Positions 1-9,647 of a stretch of 64,000 nt of DNA are shown in pieces. Every line of letters begins with the position of its first letter. Within the stretch, counting starts at the first letter, position 1. Source of the DNA: Brevibacillus laterosporus (GTDB taxonomy: Bacteria > Bacillota > Bacilli > Brevibacillales > Brevibacillaceae). Below the pieces are notes generated by a model. The model was not told the origin of the DNA, searched no databases, and was given only the letters and a program-made list of their open reading frames with translations. Position numbers and translations under genes: made by a program. Where the stretch lies: contig NZ_JAUKFY010000002.1 in NCBI RefSeq assembly GCF_030489605.1, positions 248,001 to 312,000 of the forward strand, given 5' to 3'.

Positions 1-356
1 ATTGGCAAAATTCCATTTTTAAAGCAGTTATTATAAAAGATATCTGCAAAGGACGGTGCAATGATTACTCTAAATCCAAAATCTAATAACGCCCAAGGTG
101 CATGCTCGCGTGAGGAGCCACAGCCAAAGTTATTGCGTGCAAGAAGGATCGTTGCTCCCTCATAACGCGGCTGATGGAGAACAAATGAATCGATTCGCTC
201 GCCGTCAATCGTAAAGCGCCATTCATAAAACAGGAATTGACCAAAGCCTGTACGTTCAATGCGCTTTAAAAATTGTTTGGGGATAATAGCATCTGTATCA
301 ATATTGGCCCGATCGACGGGAGCAGTCAAGCCAGTTGCTTTTCCAAATGGTTCCAT
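1..356 (-). CDS. leuD: 3-isopropylmalate dehydratase small subunit (partial)
   Basis: This is the N-terminal 118 or so residues of LeuD; the gene runs off the left edge. LeuD and LeuC together isomerise 2-isopropylmalate to 3-isopropylmalate in cytosolic leucine synthesis. Reading the minus strand gives the family pattern: an N-terminal region with [18 protein letters not shown], then the [16 protein letters not shown] motif that forms the substrate-binding loop. The ATG at 356 follows a good AGGAGG site. It lies about 120 bases downstream of leuC on the same strand, so the two are very probably co-transcribed. The identification is secure; only the C-terminus is unseen. Confidence 0.95.
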   Translation of the reverse strand, partial: MEPFGKATGLTAPVDRANIDTDAIIPKQFLKRIERTGFGQFLFYEWRFTIDGERIDSFVLHQPRYEGATILLARNNFGCGSSREHAPWALLDFGFRVIIAPSFADIFYNNCFKNGILP

Positions 357-476
357 AAATAGTGCCTCCTTTTGCATGCTGGGATCAGCTTTTGATTTTC
401 TACAACAACGTCTTGATTGACTCATCCGTTTCAAGACAAGCCGTTTAATTACAAATTACGAAGTCCTAACGTATTT

Positions 477-1895
477 TCACACGACAGAAGCAGTGTTTAG
501 CCATTGACGGACATCAACGAATCTACCTGCAACTGCGGCGGCAACCGCCATTTCAGGACTAACAAGATGTGTTCGTCCATCGCGCCCTTGACGCCCTTCA
601 AAGTTACGGTTAGAGGTGGAAGCACAACGCTCACCTGGTGACAAAATATCTGGATTCATTGCAAGACACATGGAGCAACCAGATTCCCGCCACTCAAAGC
701 CAGCCTCGATGAAGATATGATGTAATCCTTCCTGTTCAGCACGTTCCTTGACTGCTTGTGACCCTGGCACGACCATGGCATTAACCTTGGAGGATACCTT
801 TCGACCTTTAGCTACTGCAGCGGCACGGCGTAAATCTTCAATCCGTCCGTTTGTACAGGAGCCAATAAACACGCGATCAATAGTGATGTCGGTCATGGGA
901 GTCCCTGCAATTAATCCCATATAAGCAAGGGCATCTCGTGCCGCCTTTTGTTCGGTTTGGCTCATAAATTCTTCAGGATGAGGGACGTTCCCAGTAATGC
1001 CGGTACCCATCCCGGGACTAGTTCCCCAGGTTACTTGTGGCTCAATCTCGCTTGCGTGAAGCTCAATGTAAGCATCATATTCGGCACCTTCATCCGTTGC
1101 CAGTTCTCTCCATGCAGCAACAGCTTGGTCAAATGCTTCTCCTTGAGGAACATGGCGGCGACCTTTTAGGTATGCGAAAGTAGTATCATCCGGAGCGATC
1201 AGACCTGCACGTGCTCCAGCCTCAATGGACATATTACAAACTGTCATCCGTTCTTCCATTGTCAATTGACGAATAGCTTCCCCTGTATATTCAATAACAT
1301 AACCTGTGGCAAAGTCAGTGCCGAATTTTGCGATAATAGCCAAAATTAAATCTTTTGCAGAGACACCTAGCGGCATTGGGCCTTTTACATGGACTTCCAT
1401 TGTTTTTGGTTTTGCTTGCTGCAAGCATTGCGTTGCCAATACATGCTCAACCTCACTGGTTCCGATTCCAAAAGCAAGAGCCCCAAAAGCTCCATGTGTA
1501 GAGGTATGACTATCCCCACAAACAATTGTTTTACCTGGATGAGTTAACCCAAGTTCTGGTCCAATGACATGGACAATTCCTTGATCTGGGCTGTCTAAAT
1601 CAGCAAGTGGTACTCCAAAATCTCGACAGTTTTTGGTTAAGGTCTCCATCTGTGTCAGTGAAATGGGGTCTTCTACAAGGTAGCGATTCTTCGTGGGTAC
1701 GTTGTGATCCATCGTTGCAAAAGTAAGATCGGGGCGGCGTACCTTTCGATGAGCTAGACGTAAACCCTCAAAAGCCTGTGGGGATGTTACTTCATGAACG
1801 AGATGTAAATCGATATATAATAAGCTAGGTTTTCCCGGTTCTTCGTGAATGACGTGCTGATCCCAGATTTTTTCAAAAAGTGTGCGTGCTTTCAT
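477..1895 (-). CDS. leuC: 3-isopropylmalate dehydratase large subunit
   Basis: LeuC, 472 residues, is the aconitase-type [4Fe-4S] subunit that partners LeuD. The start at 1895 ([12 protein letters not shown]) is chosen because a GAGGAG site lies about 8 bases upstream; an in-frame ATG 19 codons earlier has no site and adds non-homologous residues. Family motifs are visible: the [13 protein letters not shown] and MDHNVPT segments near the N-terminus, [14 protein letters not shown], the cluster-ligand segment FIGSCTNGR, and the paired cysteines in [10 protein letters not shown]. The C-terminus ([13 protein letters not shown]) is complete. No leuA or leuB neighbour is seen in the window, so leuCD seem detached from an ilv-leu operon on this side. 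A divergent LysR gene lies upstream. Confidence 0.96.
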   Translation of the reverse strand: MKARTLFEKIWDQHVIHEEPGKPSLLYIDLHLVHEVTSPQAFEGLRLAHRKVRRPDLTFATMDHNVPTKNRYLVEDPISLTQMETLTKNCRDFGVPLADLDSPDQGIVHVIGPELGLTHPGKTIVCGDSHTSTHGAFGALAFGIGTSEVEHVLATQCLQQAKPKTMEVHVKGPMPLGVSAKDLILAIIAKFGTDFATGYVIEYTGEAIRQLTMEERMTVCNMSIEAGARAGLIAPDDTTFAYLKGRRHVPQGEAFDQAVAAWRELATDEGAEYDAYIELHASEIEPQVTWGTSPGMGTGITGNVPHPEEFMSQTEQKAARDALAYMGLIAGTPMTDITIDRVFIGSCTNGRIEDLRRAAAVAKGRKVSSKVNAMVVPGSQAVKERAEQEGLHHIFIEAGFEWRESGCSMCLAMNPDILSPGERCASTSNRNFEGRQGRDGRTHLVSPEMAVAAAVAGRFVDVRQWLNTASVV

Positions 1896-1993
1896 CCTAT
1901 TTCCTCTCCTCTGCATTGTAATCGCGTTCCTGCTTTTTTTTAGTTGTATCATGGATAAGTAAATAGCACAAAGATATAATGATTATAGAATGG

Positions 1994-2008
1994 ATAGGAA
2001 TTACCTAT
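1994..2008. promoter_or_regulatory. Candidate LysR operator (T-N11-A palindrome)
   Basis: A perfect inverted repeat ATAGG-N5-CCTAT sits between the divergent leuC and lysR starts, 38 bases before the lysR ATG. It contains T at 1995 and A at 2007 separated by 11 bases, the LysR-family recognition pattern. A TATAAT hexamer lies at 1975-1980 just beside it on the + strand. Which promoter it controls (autoregulation, leuCD, or both) is inference. Confidence 0.5.
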
Positions 2009-2045
2009 ATGCATGGAAGGAAGCAAAGAATAGGCGGAGATAGAG

Positions 2046-2948
2046 ATGGAATTGAGACAAATACGATATGTGATGATGGTAGCTCAAGAAAAAAGCTTTT
2101 CTCGCGCAGCGGAGAAGCTTCATTTAGCACAACCATCGCTTAGTCAACAAATTGCAAAATTAGAACGTGAGTGGGGCGTTCTGTTGTTTCAGCGATTGCC
2201 ACAACGAGTCGAGTTAACTGATGCGGGCAATCGATTTCTACAATTAGCCACTGAGCTTATTGTGAGGGCAGATTCATTAGAACGTGAAATGCTTCAATTT
2301 GCAGAAGGGAACGCGGGGAGAATCGTAGTTGGCAGTCTTCCGATCACAGGGGCTTTTGTGTTGCCCGAAGCTTTTTCAGCCTTTACGAAACGCTATCCTC
2401 GCATCGAGGTTACTTTAATAGAAGACACATCGAGCAATCTGGAACAAATGCTGGTCAATGGTAAGCTGGATATGAGCTTGCTAACAATGCCGATACAACA
2501 TCCAGCAATATTAACAACGCCGGTATTACAGGAAGAAATATATTTATCTTTGCCACCTCAGCATCCATTTGCAAAGGAGCCGATTGTTGATTTAAAGGCT
2601 TTGGCAGATGAACCATTTATTTTATTAAAAGAGGGGCAAGGATTTCGCACAATCTCACTTTCATTGTGCGAGCAGGCTGGGTTTATGCCTAAAGTAGTCT
2701 TTGAAAGCTCCAACATTCAGACGGTGCAAGCCTTAGTAGCATCAGGCATGGGAGTTTCTTTTGCGCCTCATATGATTACAGGGGCAATGAATGGTAACGT
2801 CCGTCCCGCTTATGTGCATCTATCTACGCACCCTAATCGAACCTTAGTAGTCGCATCCCACAAAGATAAGCATTTATCTGCTCCAATGCTAGCATTACGA
2901 GAAGAGATAGCCTTAGCCGGAAAGCAGTACTCACTAAACCTGGTGTAG
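2046..2948 (+). CDS. LysR family transcriptional regulator
   Basis: A 300-residue LysR-type regulator with an N-terminal winged helix ([31 protein letters not shown] begins the fold; [10 protein letters not shown] is the recognition-helix region) and a C-terminal periplasmic-binding-protein-like effector domain from about residue 90. The ATG at 2046 has a GGCGGAGA site. Length is normal for the family. It is divergent from leuCD with a T-N11-A palindrome between them, so control of leuCD or of itself is likely but unproven. The subgroup (CynR, AlsR or similar) cannot be decided from sequence alone, and no effector is evident. Confidence 0.9.
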
Positions 2949-3013
2949 AGACAAAAAAGTGGCAGGTGTGTTACACTATCAACAAAACATGCATGGAAAG
3001 GAAGGATACACAC

Positions 3014-3352
3014 ATGAAAGAGATTAAAACAGAAGAAGCATTCCAAGAAGCCATCCGTTCTTCCAAACCGGTTGTGGTTAAATTTTATACAACTTGGTGC
3101 CCTGACTGCTTTCGGATCGATCCGTTTATGCCGGAATTAGAGGAAGCTTACAAAGAGCAATTGGATATGATAGCAGTTAACCGTGATGACCTTCCTGAAT
3201 TGTCTCAGCAGTTAGAGATCATGGGTATCCCCAGCTTTGTCACGTTCAAGAATGGCAAGGAAGTCATACGTTTTGTAAGCAAATTAGCTAAAAGTCGTGA
3301 AGAGATCGAGCAATTTTTAGATCGTTCCGTGCAAATTAGCGCAGAACTTTAA
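3014..3352 (+). CDS. Thioredoxin-family protein
   Basis: A 112-residue cytosolic thioredoxin-fold protein. The redox motif is WCPDC with cysteines at residues 29 and 32, preceded by the usual beta strand (VVVKFYTTW); the cis-proline loop is [13 protein letters not shown] rather than CGPC resembles the YtpP/YdbP-like small thioredoxins of Bacillales, which are distinct from TrxA. The start is ATG 3014 because a GGAAGGA site precedes it; an upstream in-frame ATG adds 16 residues without homology. It stands alone between lysR and the GDPD gene. A role in thiol-disulfide exchange is inferred from the motif; the partner is unknown. Confidence 0.85.
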
Positions 3353-3482
3353 AATAAAAATTCGCTCTTATATAATGTAGGGACGTTATAGCTTTGCTAA
3401 CAATTTGAGCAGGTTTTGCTGGAAATGCTCATATCTATAAGCAATGAGGAAAAACAAAGAGTTCTTTCAAGGAGGGTTGAGC

Positions 3483-4223
3483 TTGCGAAGCAATGTATGC
3501 ATCGCGCATCGGGGTTGGTCAGGAGTTGCTCCGGAAAATACTTTGGCGTCTATCCGAACGGCACTTGAACACCCAAACATAGATGGGATTGAATTTGATG
3601 TTCAGCTGACAAGGGATCAAATTCCTGTGGTTATTCACGACTATTCGTTGGAACGCACCACGAATGGAACTGGATGGGTTAAGGATCATACGTTTGCCGA
3701 GTTGCGTTCTCTCGATGCAGGCAGTTGGTTCAACAAGCAATTTGCCAGCGAGACGATCCCTTCCTTGGAAGAAGTGCTCATTGCCAATCGTGAGAAAAAA
3801 TGGCTTAATATAGAGCTAAAACAGATGGTGGCAAGCAGGGAGCAGGTGCTGGAAGAAAAAGTGATCCGTTTAATCGAGCAGTATGATATGGAAGAACATG
3901 TGATCATTACATCATTTCAACATCAGAGCGTCTATCACGTAAAAAGATTGGCTCCACGCTTGCAGGTGGGACCGTTGATTTATGGAATGCCACTTTTATT
4001 GCACGAACAAGCCCAGCATATCGGGGCCGACGTGTTATCGCTCGCATATCCTTATCTGACTCAAGAGATTGCGGACCAAGCGAGGGATTGGGGATATCAT
4101 ATCATAGCTTGGACGGTAGATGATCCAGAACATATGCGACAGGTAGCTGAATTTGGATCGCATGTGCATATCTGCACCAATCATCCCGATAGATGGCTTT
4201 CAAGGAAAGGAAGTACGGCATGA
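3483..4223 (+). CDS. Glycerophosphodiester phosphodiesterase
   Basis: A 246-residue GDPD-family TIM-barrel enzyme that would hydrolyse glycerophosphodiesters to glycerol-3-phosphate and an alcohol. Catalytic residues are visible: the HRG motif (His9), the IEFDVQLTRD segment carrying the metal-binding Glu and Asp, and the VIHD histidine about 15 residues later. The chosen start is TTG 3483, six bases after an AAGGAGGG site; an ATG 13 codons upstream lacks a site. No signal peptide is seen, so it is a cytosolic form. The TGA stop overlaps the ATG of the next gene (ATGA), so translation with the pseudouridine synthase gene is coupled. Confidence 0.9.
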   Translation: MRSNVCIAHRGWSGVAPENTLASIRTALEHPNIDGIEFDVQLTRDQIPVVIHDYSLERTTNGTGWVKDHTFAELRSLDAGSWFNKQFASETIPSLEEVLIANREKKWLNIELKQMVASREQVLEEKVIRLIEQYDMEEHVIITSFQHQSVYHVKRLAPRLQVGPLIYGMPLLLHEQAQHIGADVLSLAYPYLTQEIADQARDWGYHIIAWTVDDPEHMRQVAEFGSHVHICTNHPDRWLSRKGSTA

Positions 4224-5131
4224 TTTCAATGAAAAGAGAGGGAGAGTGGCTTCTTGGCACGCTAGGTGAACAAGAAGCTGCTCTTTCTTTTGGAGACTTA
4301 CTTCGAAAAAGATGGGGATTTCCGAAAAAAACAGCGCACCTTTTATTTCAAAACAAAGAGATTACGGTCAATGGCCAACCAGCAACCCAAGTCCAAAAAA
4401 CAGAAAGCGGGCAACATATTGCGATCCGCGTTTGTCAGGAAGAGGAACTGGGATTAGAGCCAGTCAAGGGTAATTTACAGATTGCGTATGAAGACGATCA
4501 TATCTTGATTGTTGATAAACCGGCGGGCTTGCTTTTACATCCTACCGAGCCTGCTCACCATAAGACATTAGACCATTGGGTAGCCGGCTATTTTCAAGAA
4601 CAGAACATAAAGAACAAGGTTCGACATATTCATCGTTTGGATCAAGATACATCTGGACTCGTGATGTATGCGAAACATCCACTTGCTGGAGCTATGCTTG
4701 CTGAGAGATTGGAAAGACGAGATATTTCCCGGCAATACGTCGCTTTTGTGGAAGGAATCATGCAGGAAGAACAAGGTAAAATAGATGCGCCTATAGGAAA
4801 AGATCGTCATCATGCAACGAGAAGACGTGTTTCGCCTCAAGGTGACCGAGCTATTACGCATTTTCATGTAATGGAACGCTATCGTGATACTACGCAAGTA
4901 TCTTGTCGTCTTGATACAGGACGAACGCATCAGATTCGCGTTCATTTCGCTTATTTGGGATATCCGTTGCTCGGAGATATTTTATATGGAGCTAGAAAAA
5001 ATCAAACACTGCAAAATAGACAAGCATTACATGCAGCGAAACTTTATTTTATTCACCCGTTTGGGGAGCAGCAAGTGGAGGTCACAGCAAAGCTGCCGCA
5101 GGATTTACAAGAGCTTAAGAGCCGATTATAA
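4220..5131 (+). CDS. RluD-family RNA pseudouridine synthase
   Basis: A 303-residue RluA/RluD-family enzyme that converts specific uridines to pseudouridine in RNA. An S4-like N-terminal segment (GDLLRKRWGFPKK ... ITVNG) precedes the catalytic domain. The signature HRLDQDTSGLVMYAK contains the catalytic Asp at residue 141, and the C-terminal GRTHQIRVH and LGYPLLGD motifs are present. The ATG at 4220 overlaps the stop of the GDPD gene and has a GGAAAGGAAG site. Substrate (23S rRNA or tRNA position) cannot be read from sequence. Length is typical. Confidence 0.92.
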   Translation: MISMKREGEWLLGTLGEQEAALSFGDLLRKRWGFPKKTAHLLFQNKEITVNGQPATQVQKTESGQHIAIRVCQEEELGLEPVKGNLQIAYEDDHILIVDKPAGLLLHPTEPAHHKTLDHWVAGYFQEQNIKNKVRHIHRLDQDTSGLVMYAKHPLAGAMLAERLERRDISRQYVAFVEGIMQEEQGKIDAPIGKDRHHATRRRVSPQGDRAITHFHVMERYRDTTQVSCRLDTGRTHQIRVHFAYLGYPLLGDILYGARKNQTLQNRQALHAAKLYFIHPFGEQQVEVTAKLPQDLQELKSRL

Positions 5132-5238
5132 AGCAATAAAAAGTCATTTTAGGACTAACCCAGAAAAAACTGAAAGCCAGGAAACGAATGTCCGTATAAT
5201 GAATACAATGCCTAGAGATCACATGAAAGGGCGATGGT

Positions 5239-6309
5239 ATGAAAAAAACCATCATCGGAGTGCTAACCTGGCGATCAGGACGGACGTTTGCAGAACCTGG
5301 CTATTTTAAAAAGCTATTCCAAGCGTCAAAGCGATTGGGAGTAATTTTGTACCTGTTTTCCCCTCAAGATGTAGATGAAAAAGCGAAGCTAGTGCAAGGA
5401 TTTTTTTGGTCCCGTGAAAAAGGGTGGCTTTCTAAACGCTTTCCTTGGCCGGATGTAGTGATTGATCGCTATCGTTACCGATCTGATCAAGCTTTTAAGA
5501 AGTATCTAGATTTTCGTAAGCGAAATCATATGCATTATGCAAATAATCGACTCGCCAACAAATGGAAGGTACATCAGGTCTTATCCGCAGAGCCTTCTAT
5601 GGTAAAGTGGCTACCAGAAACATATTTGTATACAGAAGAGAGAATAGCGAAATTGCTTGGAAGCTATTCTCTTGTGTATATAAAGCCAGTCAATGGTACC
5701 GGTGGAAGAGGAATTGTAAAGGTCGAACGTGTAGGGAATCATTATGAGCTTTTGGGAAGAAATGATCAGCGAAAGAAAATCAAAGCTTCATGTAAAACAC
5801 TCATTGAAACAACCAAATGGCTGGATACATGGAAAAGGAAGGATAAATGGATTGTACAGCAAGGCTTGCATATAGAACTGCTACCTGCGAGATCAGTTGA
5901 TGTCCGTTTACTCATTCAGAAGGAACAAACAGGTGTCTGGGATGTGACTGGAATGGGTGTTCGAATTGGTCCAATTCACTCGGCTACCTCTAATCTGCAT
6001 GGTGGGGGACAGGCAAAAGAACTAGCTTCGTTTTTGGAGTCGTTATTTGGGGCAGAAAGAGCACAGATGATTAAAAAAGAGTGTCATCAATTAGCGAAAC
6101 GGACAGCTCTCACAGTCGAACGACATTTTGGGCGAATGATGGAGCTTGCCCTTGATATTGGCATCGATGTAAATGGATTTATTTGGCTCATTGAGGTAAA
6201 TCCCAAACCTGGCCGGGAAATTTTCCGGGAATTAGGACAAATGAAAACCTACCAGCAAGCGATTGAACGTCCCATTCAATATGCAAAGTATTTGGCTTCA
6301 CAACAATAG
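5239..6309 (+). CDS. YheC/YheD-family ATP-grasp protein (spore coat-associated)
   Basis: A 356-residue protein of the YheC/YheD family, whose Bacillus members are endospore coat-associated and contain an ATP-grasp fold. The N-terminal third (GVLTWRSGRTFAEPGYFKKLF, then FPWPDVVIDRYRYR) matches the family pre-domain; the ATP-grasp core shows YIKPVNGTGGRGIVKVER and the late metal-binding segment ALDIGIDVNGFIWLIEVNPKPGREIF. The ATG at 5239 has a GAAAGGG-like site. The chemistry is unknown; peptide-ligase-like chemistry is inferred from the fold. It fits the several other spore-surface genes in this window. Confidence 0.85.
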   Translation: MKKTIIGVLTWRSGRTFAEPGYFKKLFQASKRLGVILYLFSPQDVDEKAKLVQGFFWSREKGWLSKRFPWPDVVIDRYRYRSDQAFKKYLDFRKRNHMHYANNRLANKWKVHQVLSAEPSMVKWLPETYLYTEERIAKLLGSYSLVYIKPVNGTGGRGIVKVERVGNHYELLGRNDQRKKIKASCKTLIETTKWLDTWKRKDKWIVQQGLHIELLPARSVDVRLLIQKEQTGVWDVTGMGVRIGPIHSATSNLHGGGQAKELASFLESLFGAERAQMIKKECHQLAKRTALTVERHFGRMMELALDIGIDVNGFIWLIEVNPKPGREIFRELGQMKTYQQAIERPIQYAKYLASQQ

Positions 6310-6361
6310 CACAGCTTTGGTTCCCGCGAGTTACCTCGAATGCAATGGGAATACAAATATT

Positions 6362-6409
6362 CAGGCGACCGAGTTTTAAGGAACTGACCGGCTACCGCCT
6401 GCTTTTTTT
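6362..6409 (+). terminator. Possible rho-independent terminator
   Basis: CAGGCG and CGCCTG can pair around a long loop and are followed by seven Ts, 53 bases after the YheC/D gene. The stem is short, so this is tentative. Confidence 0.4.
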
Positions 6410-6478
6410 CGTTTTGAGGATGGACAAGGAATACTATATGTTATAAAAGCTGATAGGAGTAGAAGGAGAAACGAATGT

Positions 6479-7444
6479 ATGAGAGCTGAAAAATTCTTTA
6501 CACATCCCGCGGGTATAGCTGTTGCTGCCACAGTCACTACCTTTTTATGGGGAAGTTCTTTTCCGTTTATTAAAAAAAGCTACGAGCATTTACAAATCGC
6601 AAAGTCAGATATCTTTGAACAGATGCTATTTGCTGGATATCGTTTTGTGCTGGCTGCCCTTGGAATTTTATTGGTGATGCTTTTGCTTCGTAAACAGTTA
6701 GCGTACCAAACCGGCTCCTTGAAGCGATTGGTAAAGGTAGGAGCTTTTCAAACATTTTTGCAATATATCTTTTTTTATATCGGCCTTAGCTATAGTTCAG
6801 GGATTCAAGGCTCCATTATTGCAGGAACCACTTCCTTTTTTCAGATTATCCTAGCTCATTTTATGTATAAAAATGATTCATTAAGTATTCGAAAATGTGT
6901 GGGATTAGCGATTGGATTTCTAGGTGTTATTCTTGTTAATTTACCGAGTGGAGGTTTAATGGCAATCACATTTGGAATAGGAGAGATTTGTTTATTGGCT
7001 GCTATGTTTTGCGGTGGATTGGGAAACATTTTATCAAAGCAGGAAGCAGCTCATCTCGATATTCTATATTTGACCTCTTATCAAATGCTACTGGGGGGAT
7101 TAGGTTTACTTGCAGTTGGAGCTAGTCAGGTAGGAATTATGCCTTTTCAGTTTGATTGGGACACCAGCCTGATGTTGTTCTATTTGGCATTTATTTCAGG
7201 TGCTGGTTTTGTGTTATGGAACAATATTATGAAGTACAACAAAGTAGGGAATGTTTCCATGTATTTATTTTTGATTCCCGTGTTTGGAGTTCTTCTTTCT
7301 TCCGTTATGCTACAAGAAGCCATTCATCTGATGGTATTAATTGCTCTGGTTTGTGTAGCTGGAGGCATTATCATTGTGAATAAACAAAGGTCCGCAACAT
7401 CAGCTACACATCCTGTGGGGAAAGCTGGAAAACCATTGAAATAA
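6479..7444 (+). CDS. EamA/DMT-family transporter
   Basis: A 321-residue integral membrane protein with about ten hydrophobic segments in two internally similar halves, the layout of drug/metabolite transporter (EamA) exporters. The typical first-helix motif FLWGSSFPFIKKSY is present near residue 22. The ATG at 6479 is the productive start; an overlapping ATG four bases earlier soon meets a stop. An AGAAGGAG site lies upstream. Substrate is unknown; members export amino acids or metabolites. It ends 19 bases before a hairpin that precedes the next transporter gene. Confidence 0.85.
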   Translation: MRAEKFFTHPAGIAVAATVTTFLWGSSFPFIKKSYEHLQIAKSDIFEQMLFAGYRFVLAALGILLVMLLLRKQLAYQTGSLKRLVKVGAFQTFLQYIFFYIGLSYSSGIQGSIIAGTTSFFQIILAHFMYKNDSLSIRKCVGLAIGFLGVILVNLPSGGLMAITFGIGEICLLAAMFCGGLGNILSKQEAAHLDILYLTSYQMLLGGLGLLAVGASQVGIMPFQFDWDTSLMLFYLAFISGAGFVLWNNIMKYNKVGNVSMYLFLIPVFGVLLSSVMLQEAIHLMVLIALVCVAGGIIIVNKQRSATSATHPVGKAGKPLK

Positions 7445-7462
7445 TAGACATGTGCATTCACC

Positions 7463-7503
7463 CACCCTCTCCTTTAGGCATATGGTACAAAAGGGGAGGG
7501 GTG
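7463..7503 (+). promoter_or_regulatory. Hairpin that covers the next ribosome site
   Basis: Bases 7465-7475 pair with 7490-7500 in an 11-bp stem with one G-U pair and a 14-base loop. The right arm is the GGGGAGGG ribosome site of the following transporter gene. It could limit translation initiation, or act as a U-tract-less stop for the upstream EamA transcript. No ligand-binding riboswitch class is recognised. Confidence 0.5.
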
Positions 7504-7512
7504 TTTGAACAG

Positions 7513-8949
7513 ATGCAGGTTGAGTTTGGATGGCTTCATGGGATATACGTTTTTTTTATCCTGCTCATTATTTTGCTAATGGTGCTGAGGAGAGATACAA
7601 GTCTTATCAGTATAGTAGGGATTGCTGTATTGGGTTTTGTGGCAAGTGGCTCCTTGTATACAGCAGTAGAGGGAATCTTTAATAGCTTCATTTATGCTAT
7701 CAACGAGCTATTACCTACCATTCTAATTATTTGCGTAATTGTTGCTATGAGCTTAGTATTATCGGCTTCTGGAGTAAATGAAACAATGATTACGCCTATG
7801 ACGTTTTTTATCAAGGCACCAGGCCCAGCTTACTGGATCATAGGGGTTTGCATGATGGTAATCTCATGGTTTTTCTGGCCATCACCAGCAGTGGCTTTAA
7901 TTGGTGCTGTAATACTCCCTGTTGCCGTTCGAATAGGGTTGCCAGCAATAGGCGTTGCCATAGCAATGAATTTATTTGGTCATGGGATAGCATTATCTAG
8001 CGATTTTATTATTCAAGGTGCACCCTCCCTAACTGCAGGAGCTGCTGGGATAGCAGTGAAGGATGTCATTCGTGCAAGCGTTCCTTTAATCATGGTCATG
8101 GGACTTGTTTCAACAAGTGTTGCGTTTTATTTATTACGTCGAGATATGAAAAATGGAAAATTGCAGGCCGATTCAGGCTTGTTACCGAATAAAGCTTTTG
8201 TGGAGGAAAAAGGGGAAGTAGGAAAGGGGATTAGGGAGGATGCTTCAGCAGATATTCCCTTGCTCTCCAAGCGACTGCGTATTGCTTTTTCTATTTTAGT
8301 TCCCGTCTTGTTTGCCTTAGATGTTCTAGCTATGTGTTTCTTTGATCTAAGGGGAGGGGATGCAACAGCTTTAGTTGGTGGCACAGCAATGTCTATTATG
8401 TTGTTCGTCACTATGTCTACACACAAAAAAAGGGGCTTGGAGAAGACTACAGAGTATCTCATCCAAGGATTCCAATTCGGCTTCAAAGTGTTTGGGCCTG
8501 TTATTCCAATAGCAGCCTTTTTTTACATGGGAGATAGTGGCTTTATCAAGGTATTTGGTGAACTATTACCTGTTCGATCTCAGGGAATAGTTAACGATCT
8601 TGGGGTTGCTTTGGCTCAGACCATTCCGTTAACCAAGGAAGTAGCAGCAGCGACTGTTACGGGAGTCGGAATAATAACTGGTCTAGATGGCTCAGGATTC
8701 TCAGGTATTAGTTTGGCAGGATCGGTGTCCCATCTTTTTGCTTCCTCGGTGTATGATGGTGTTGCCACTCTTACGGCTTTAGGTCAGGTTGCAGCCATTT
8801 GGGTTGGGGGCGGTACTCTAGTTCCCTGGGCTTTAATCCCAGCCGCAGCCATTTGTGGCGTCAGTCCATTTGAATTAGCGAGACGTAACTTAATTCCAGT
8901 TTTAATCGGATTAGGGGTGACAACAATCGTTGCTATTCTTCTACTTTGA
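7513..8949 (+). CDS. Putative multi-spanning transporter
   Basis: About 478 residues with 11-12 hydrophobic segments and a hydrophilic loop near residues 215-255 (LLPNKAFVEEKGEVGKG region). The conserved-looking WFFWPSPAVALIGAVILPVAVRIGLP and GHGIALSSDFIIQGAPSLTAG segments suggest an ion-coupled carrier of the GntP/IT-like type, but I cannot name the family with certainty. Start choice is not clear: ATG 7513 lies 13 bases after GGAGG, while GTG 7501 is too close to it. The ribosome site lies inside a hairpin. A strong hairpin terminator follows immediately. Confidence 0.75.
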   Translation: MQVEFGWLHGIYVFFILLIILLMVLRRDTSLISIVGIAVLGFVASGSLYTAVEGIFNSFIYAINELLPTILIICVIVAMSLVLSASGVNETMITPMTFFIKAPGPAYWIIGVCMMVISWFFWPSPAVALIGAVILPVAVRIGLPAIGVAIAMNLFGHGIALSSDFIIQGAPSLTAGAAGIAVKDVIRASVPLIMVMGLVSTSVAFYLLRRDMKNGKLQADSGLLPNKAFVEEKGEVGKGIREDASADIPLLSKRLRIAFSILVPVLFALDVLAMCFFDLRGGDATALVGGTAMSIMLFVTMSTHKKRGLEKTTEYLIQGFQFGFKVFGPVIPIAAFFYMGDSGFIKVFGELLPVRSQGIVNDLGVALAQTIPLTKEVAAATVTGVGIITGLDGSGFSGISLAGSVSHLFASSVYDGVATLTALGQVAAIWVGGGTLVPWALIPAAAICGVSPFELARRNLIPVLIGLGVTTIVAILLL

Positions 8950-8987
8950 AAAAAAGACCAGAGAGGCGTGAAGATACTCTGGTCTTC
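8949..8987. terminator. Bidirectional terminator
   Basis: A perfect 10-bp stem AAGACCAGAG / CTCTGGTCTT (8954-8963 with 8977-8986). On the minus strand it is followed by a run of Ts and ends the nitroreductase transcript; on the + strand it directly follows the transporter stop. Confidence 0.8.
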
Positions 8988-9038
8988 TTGATGTACCGAT
9001 GGTTTTTCGTTAGGTGGACTTCTCTATATTGCATTTGA

Positions 9039-9647
9039 TTAGCAAAGTGGATCTCCAAATTTGCCTTCAAAAATGGTTTCGGCTAATTCTCGTCTAGAAT
9101 TAGGCGTCTCGCGTTCTTGAAAAGCTTCTGATAATGCCTCTTTTTCTCCCTGATAACCAATAGCGATAACAACTTCAATTTCGTACTCATCTGGAATCTT
9201 CAATAGCTCACGGGCTTTGTCAGGATAAAAGCCGCCCATCGCGTGAGTGACCAGTCCCTGACGAACACACTCTAGTGCTAAATAACCCCATGATGTGCCC
9301 GCATCAAAGGAATGAGAACGAAGCGGTTCATTACGTGAGGAAAGCTTACGAGATAAGAGAAGGGCAAGAACTGGAGCCTTGTCACACCAAGCGGTATTAC
9401 CAGGCATAATAAAATTCAGGAAAGTAGCCCGATCTTCTGGTGAGCGTGCCAAAATATATCGCCAAGGCTGTTCATTACTGCCTGATGGAGCCCACCGTGC
9501 CGCTTCAAATATGCGATATAATTTTTCTGGTTCGACAGGTTTTTCCGCAAATGAGCGTGGAGACCAGCGATTTAAATAAATAGGATCAATAGCATGCTGA
9601 CTTTTGCGATGAAGTTGTCCCCATGTAGATTTTTCACTATGTTCCAT
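9039..9647 (-). CDS. Nitroreductase-family FMN oxidoreductase
   Basis: A 202-residue nitroreductase-fold protein expected to bind FMN and reduce nitro or quinone-like substrates with NAD(P)H. Visible family features are the N-terminal RWSPRSF segment (FMN phosphate-binding arginines), ARWAPSGSNEQPWRYI, the central SWGYLALECVRQGLVTHAMGGF helix-loop, and the VVIAIGYQG strand near the end. ATG 9647 follows an AAAAGGAGG site. It is monocistronic, with a strong terminator downstream. A second, different nitroreductase occurs at 41.6-42.2 kb. Confidence 0.88.
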   Translation of the reverse strand: MEHSEKSTWGQLHRKSQHAIDPIYLNRWSPRSFAEKPVEPEKLYRIFEAARWAPSGSNEQPWRYILARSPEDRATFLNFIMPGNTAWCDKAPVLALLLSRKLSSRNEPLRSHSFDAGTSWGYLALECVRQGLVTHAMGGFYPDKARELLKIPDEYEIEVVIAIGYQGEKEALSEAFQERETPNSRRELAETIFEGKFGDPLC

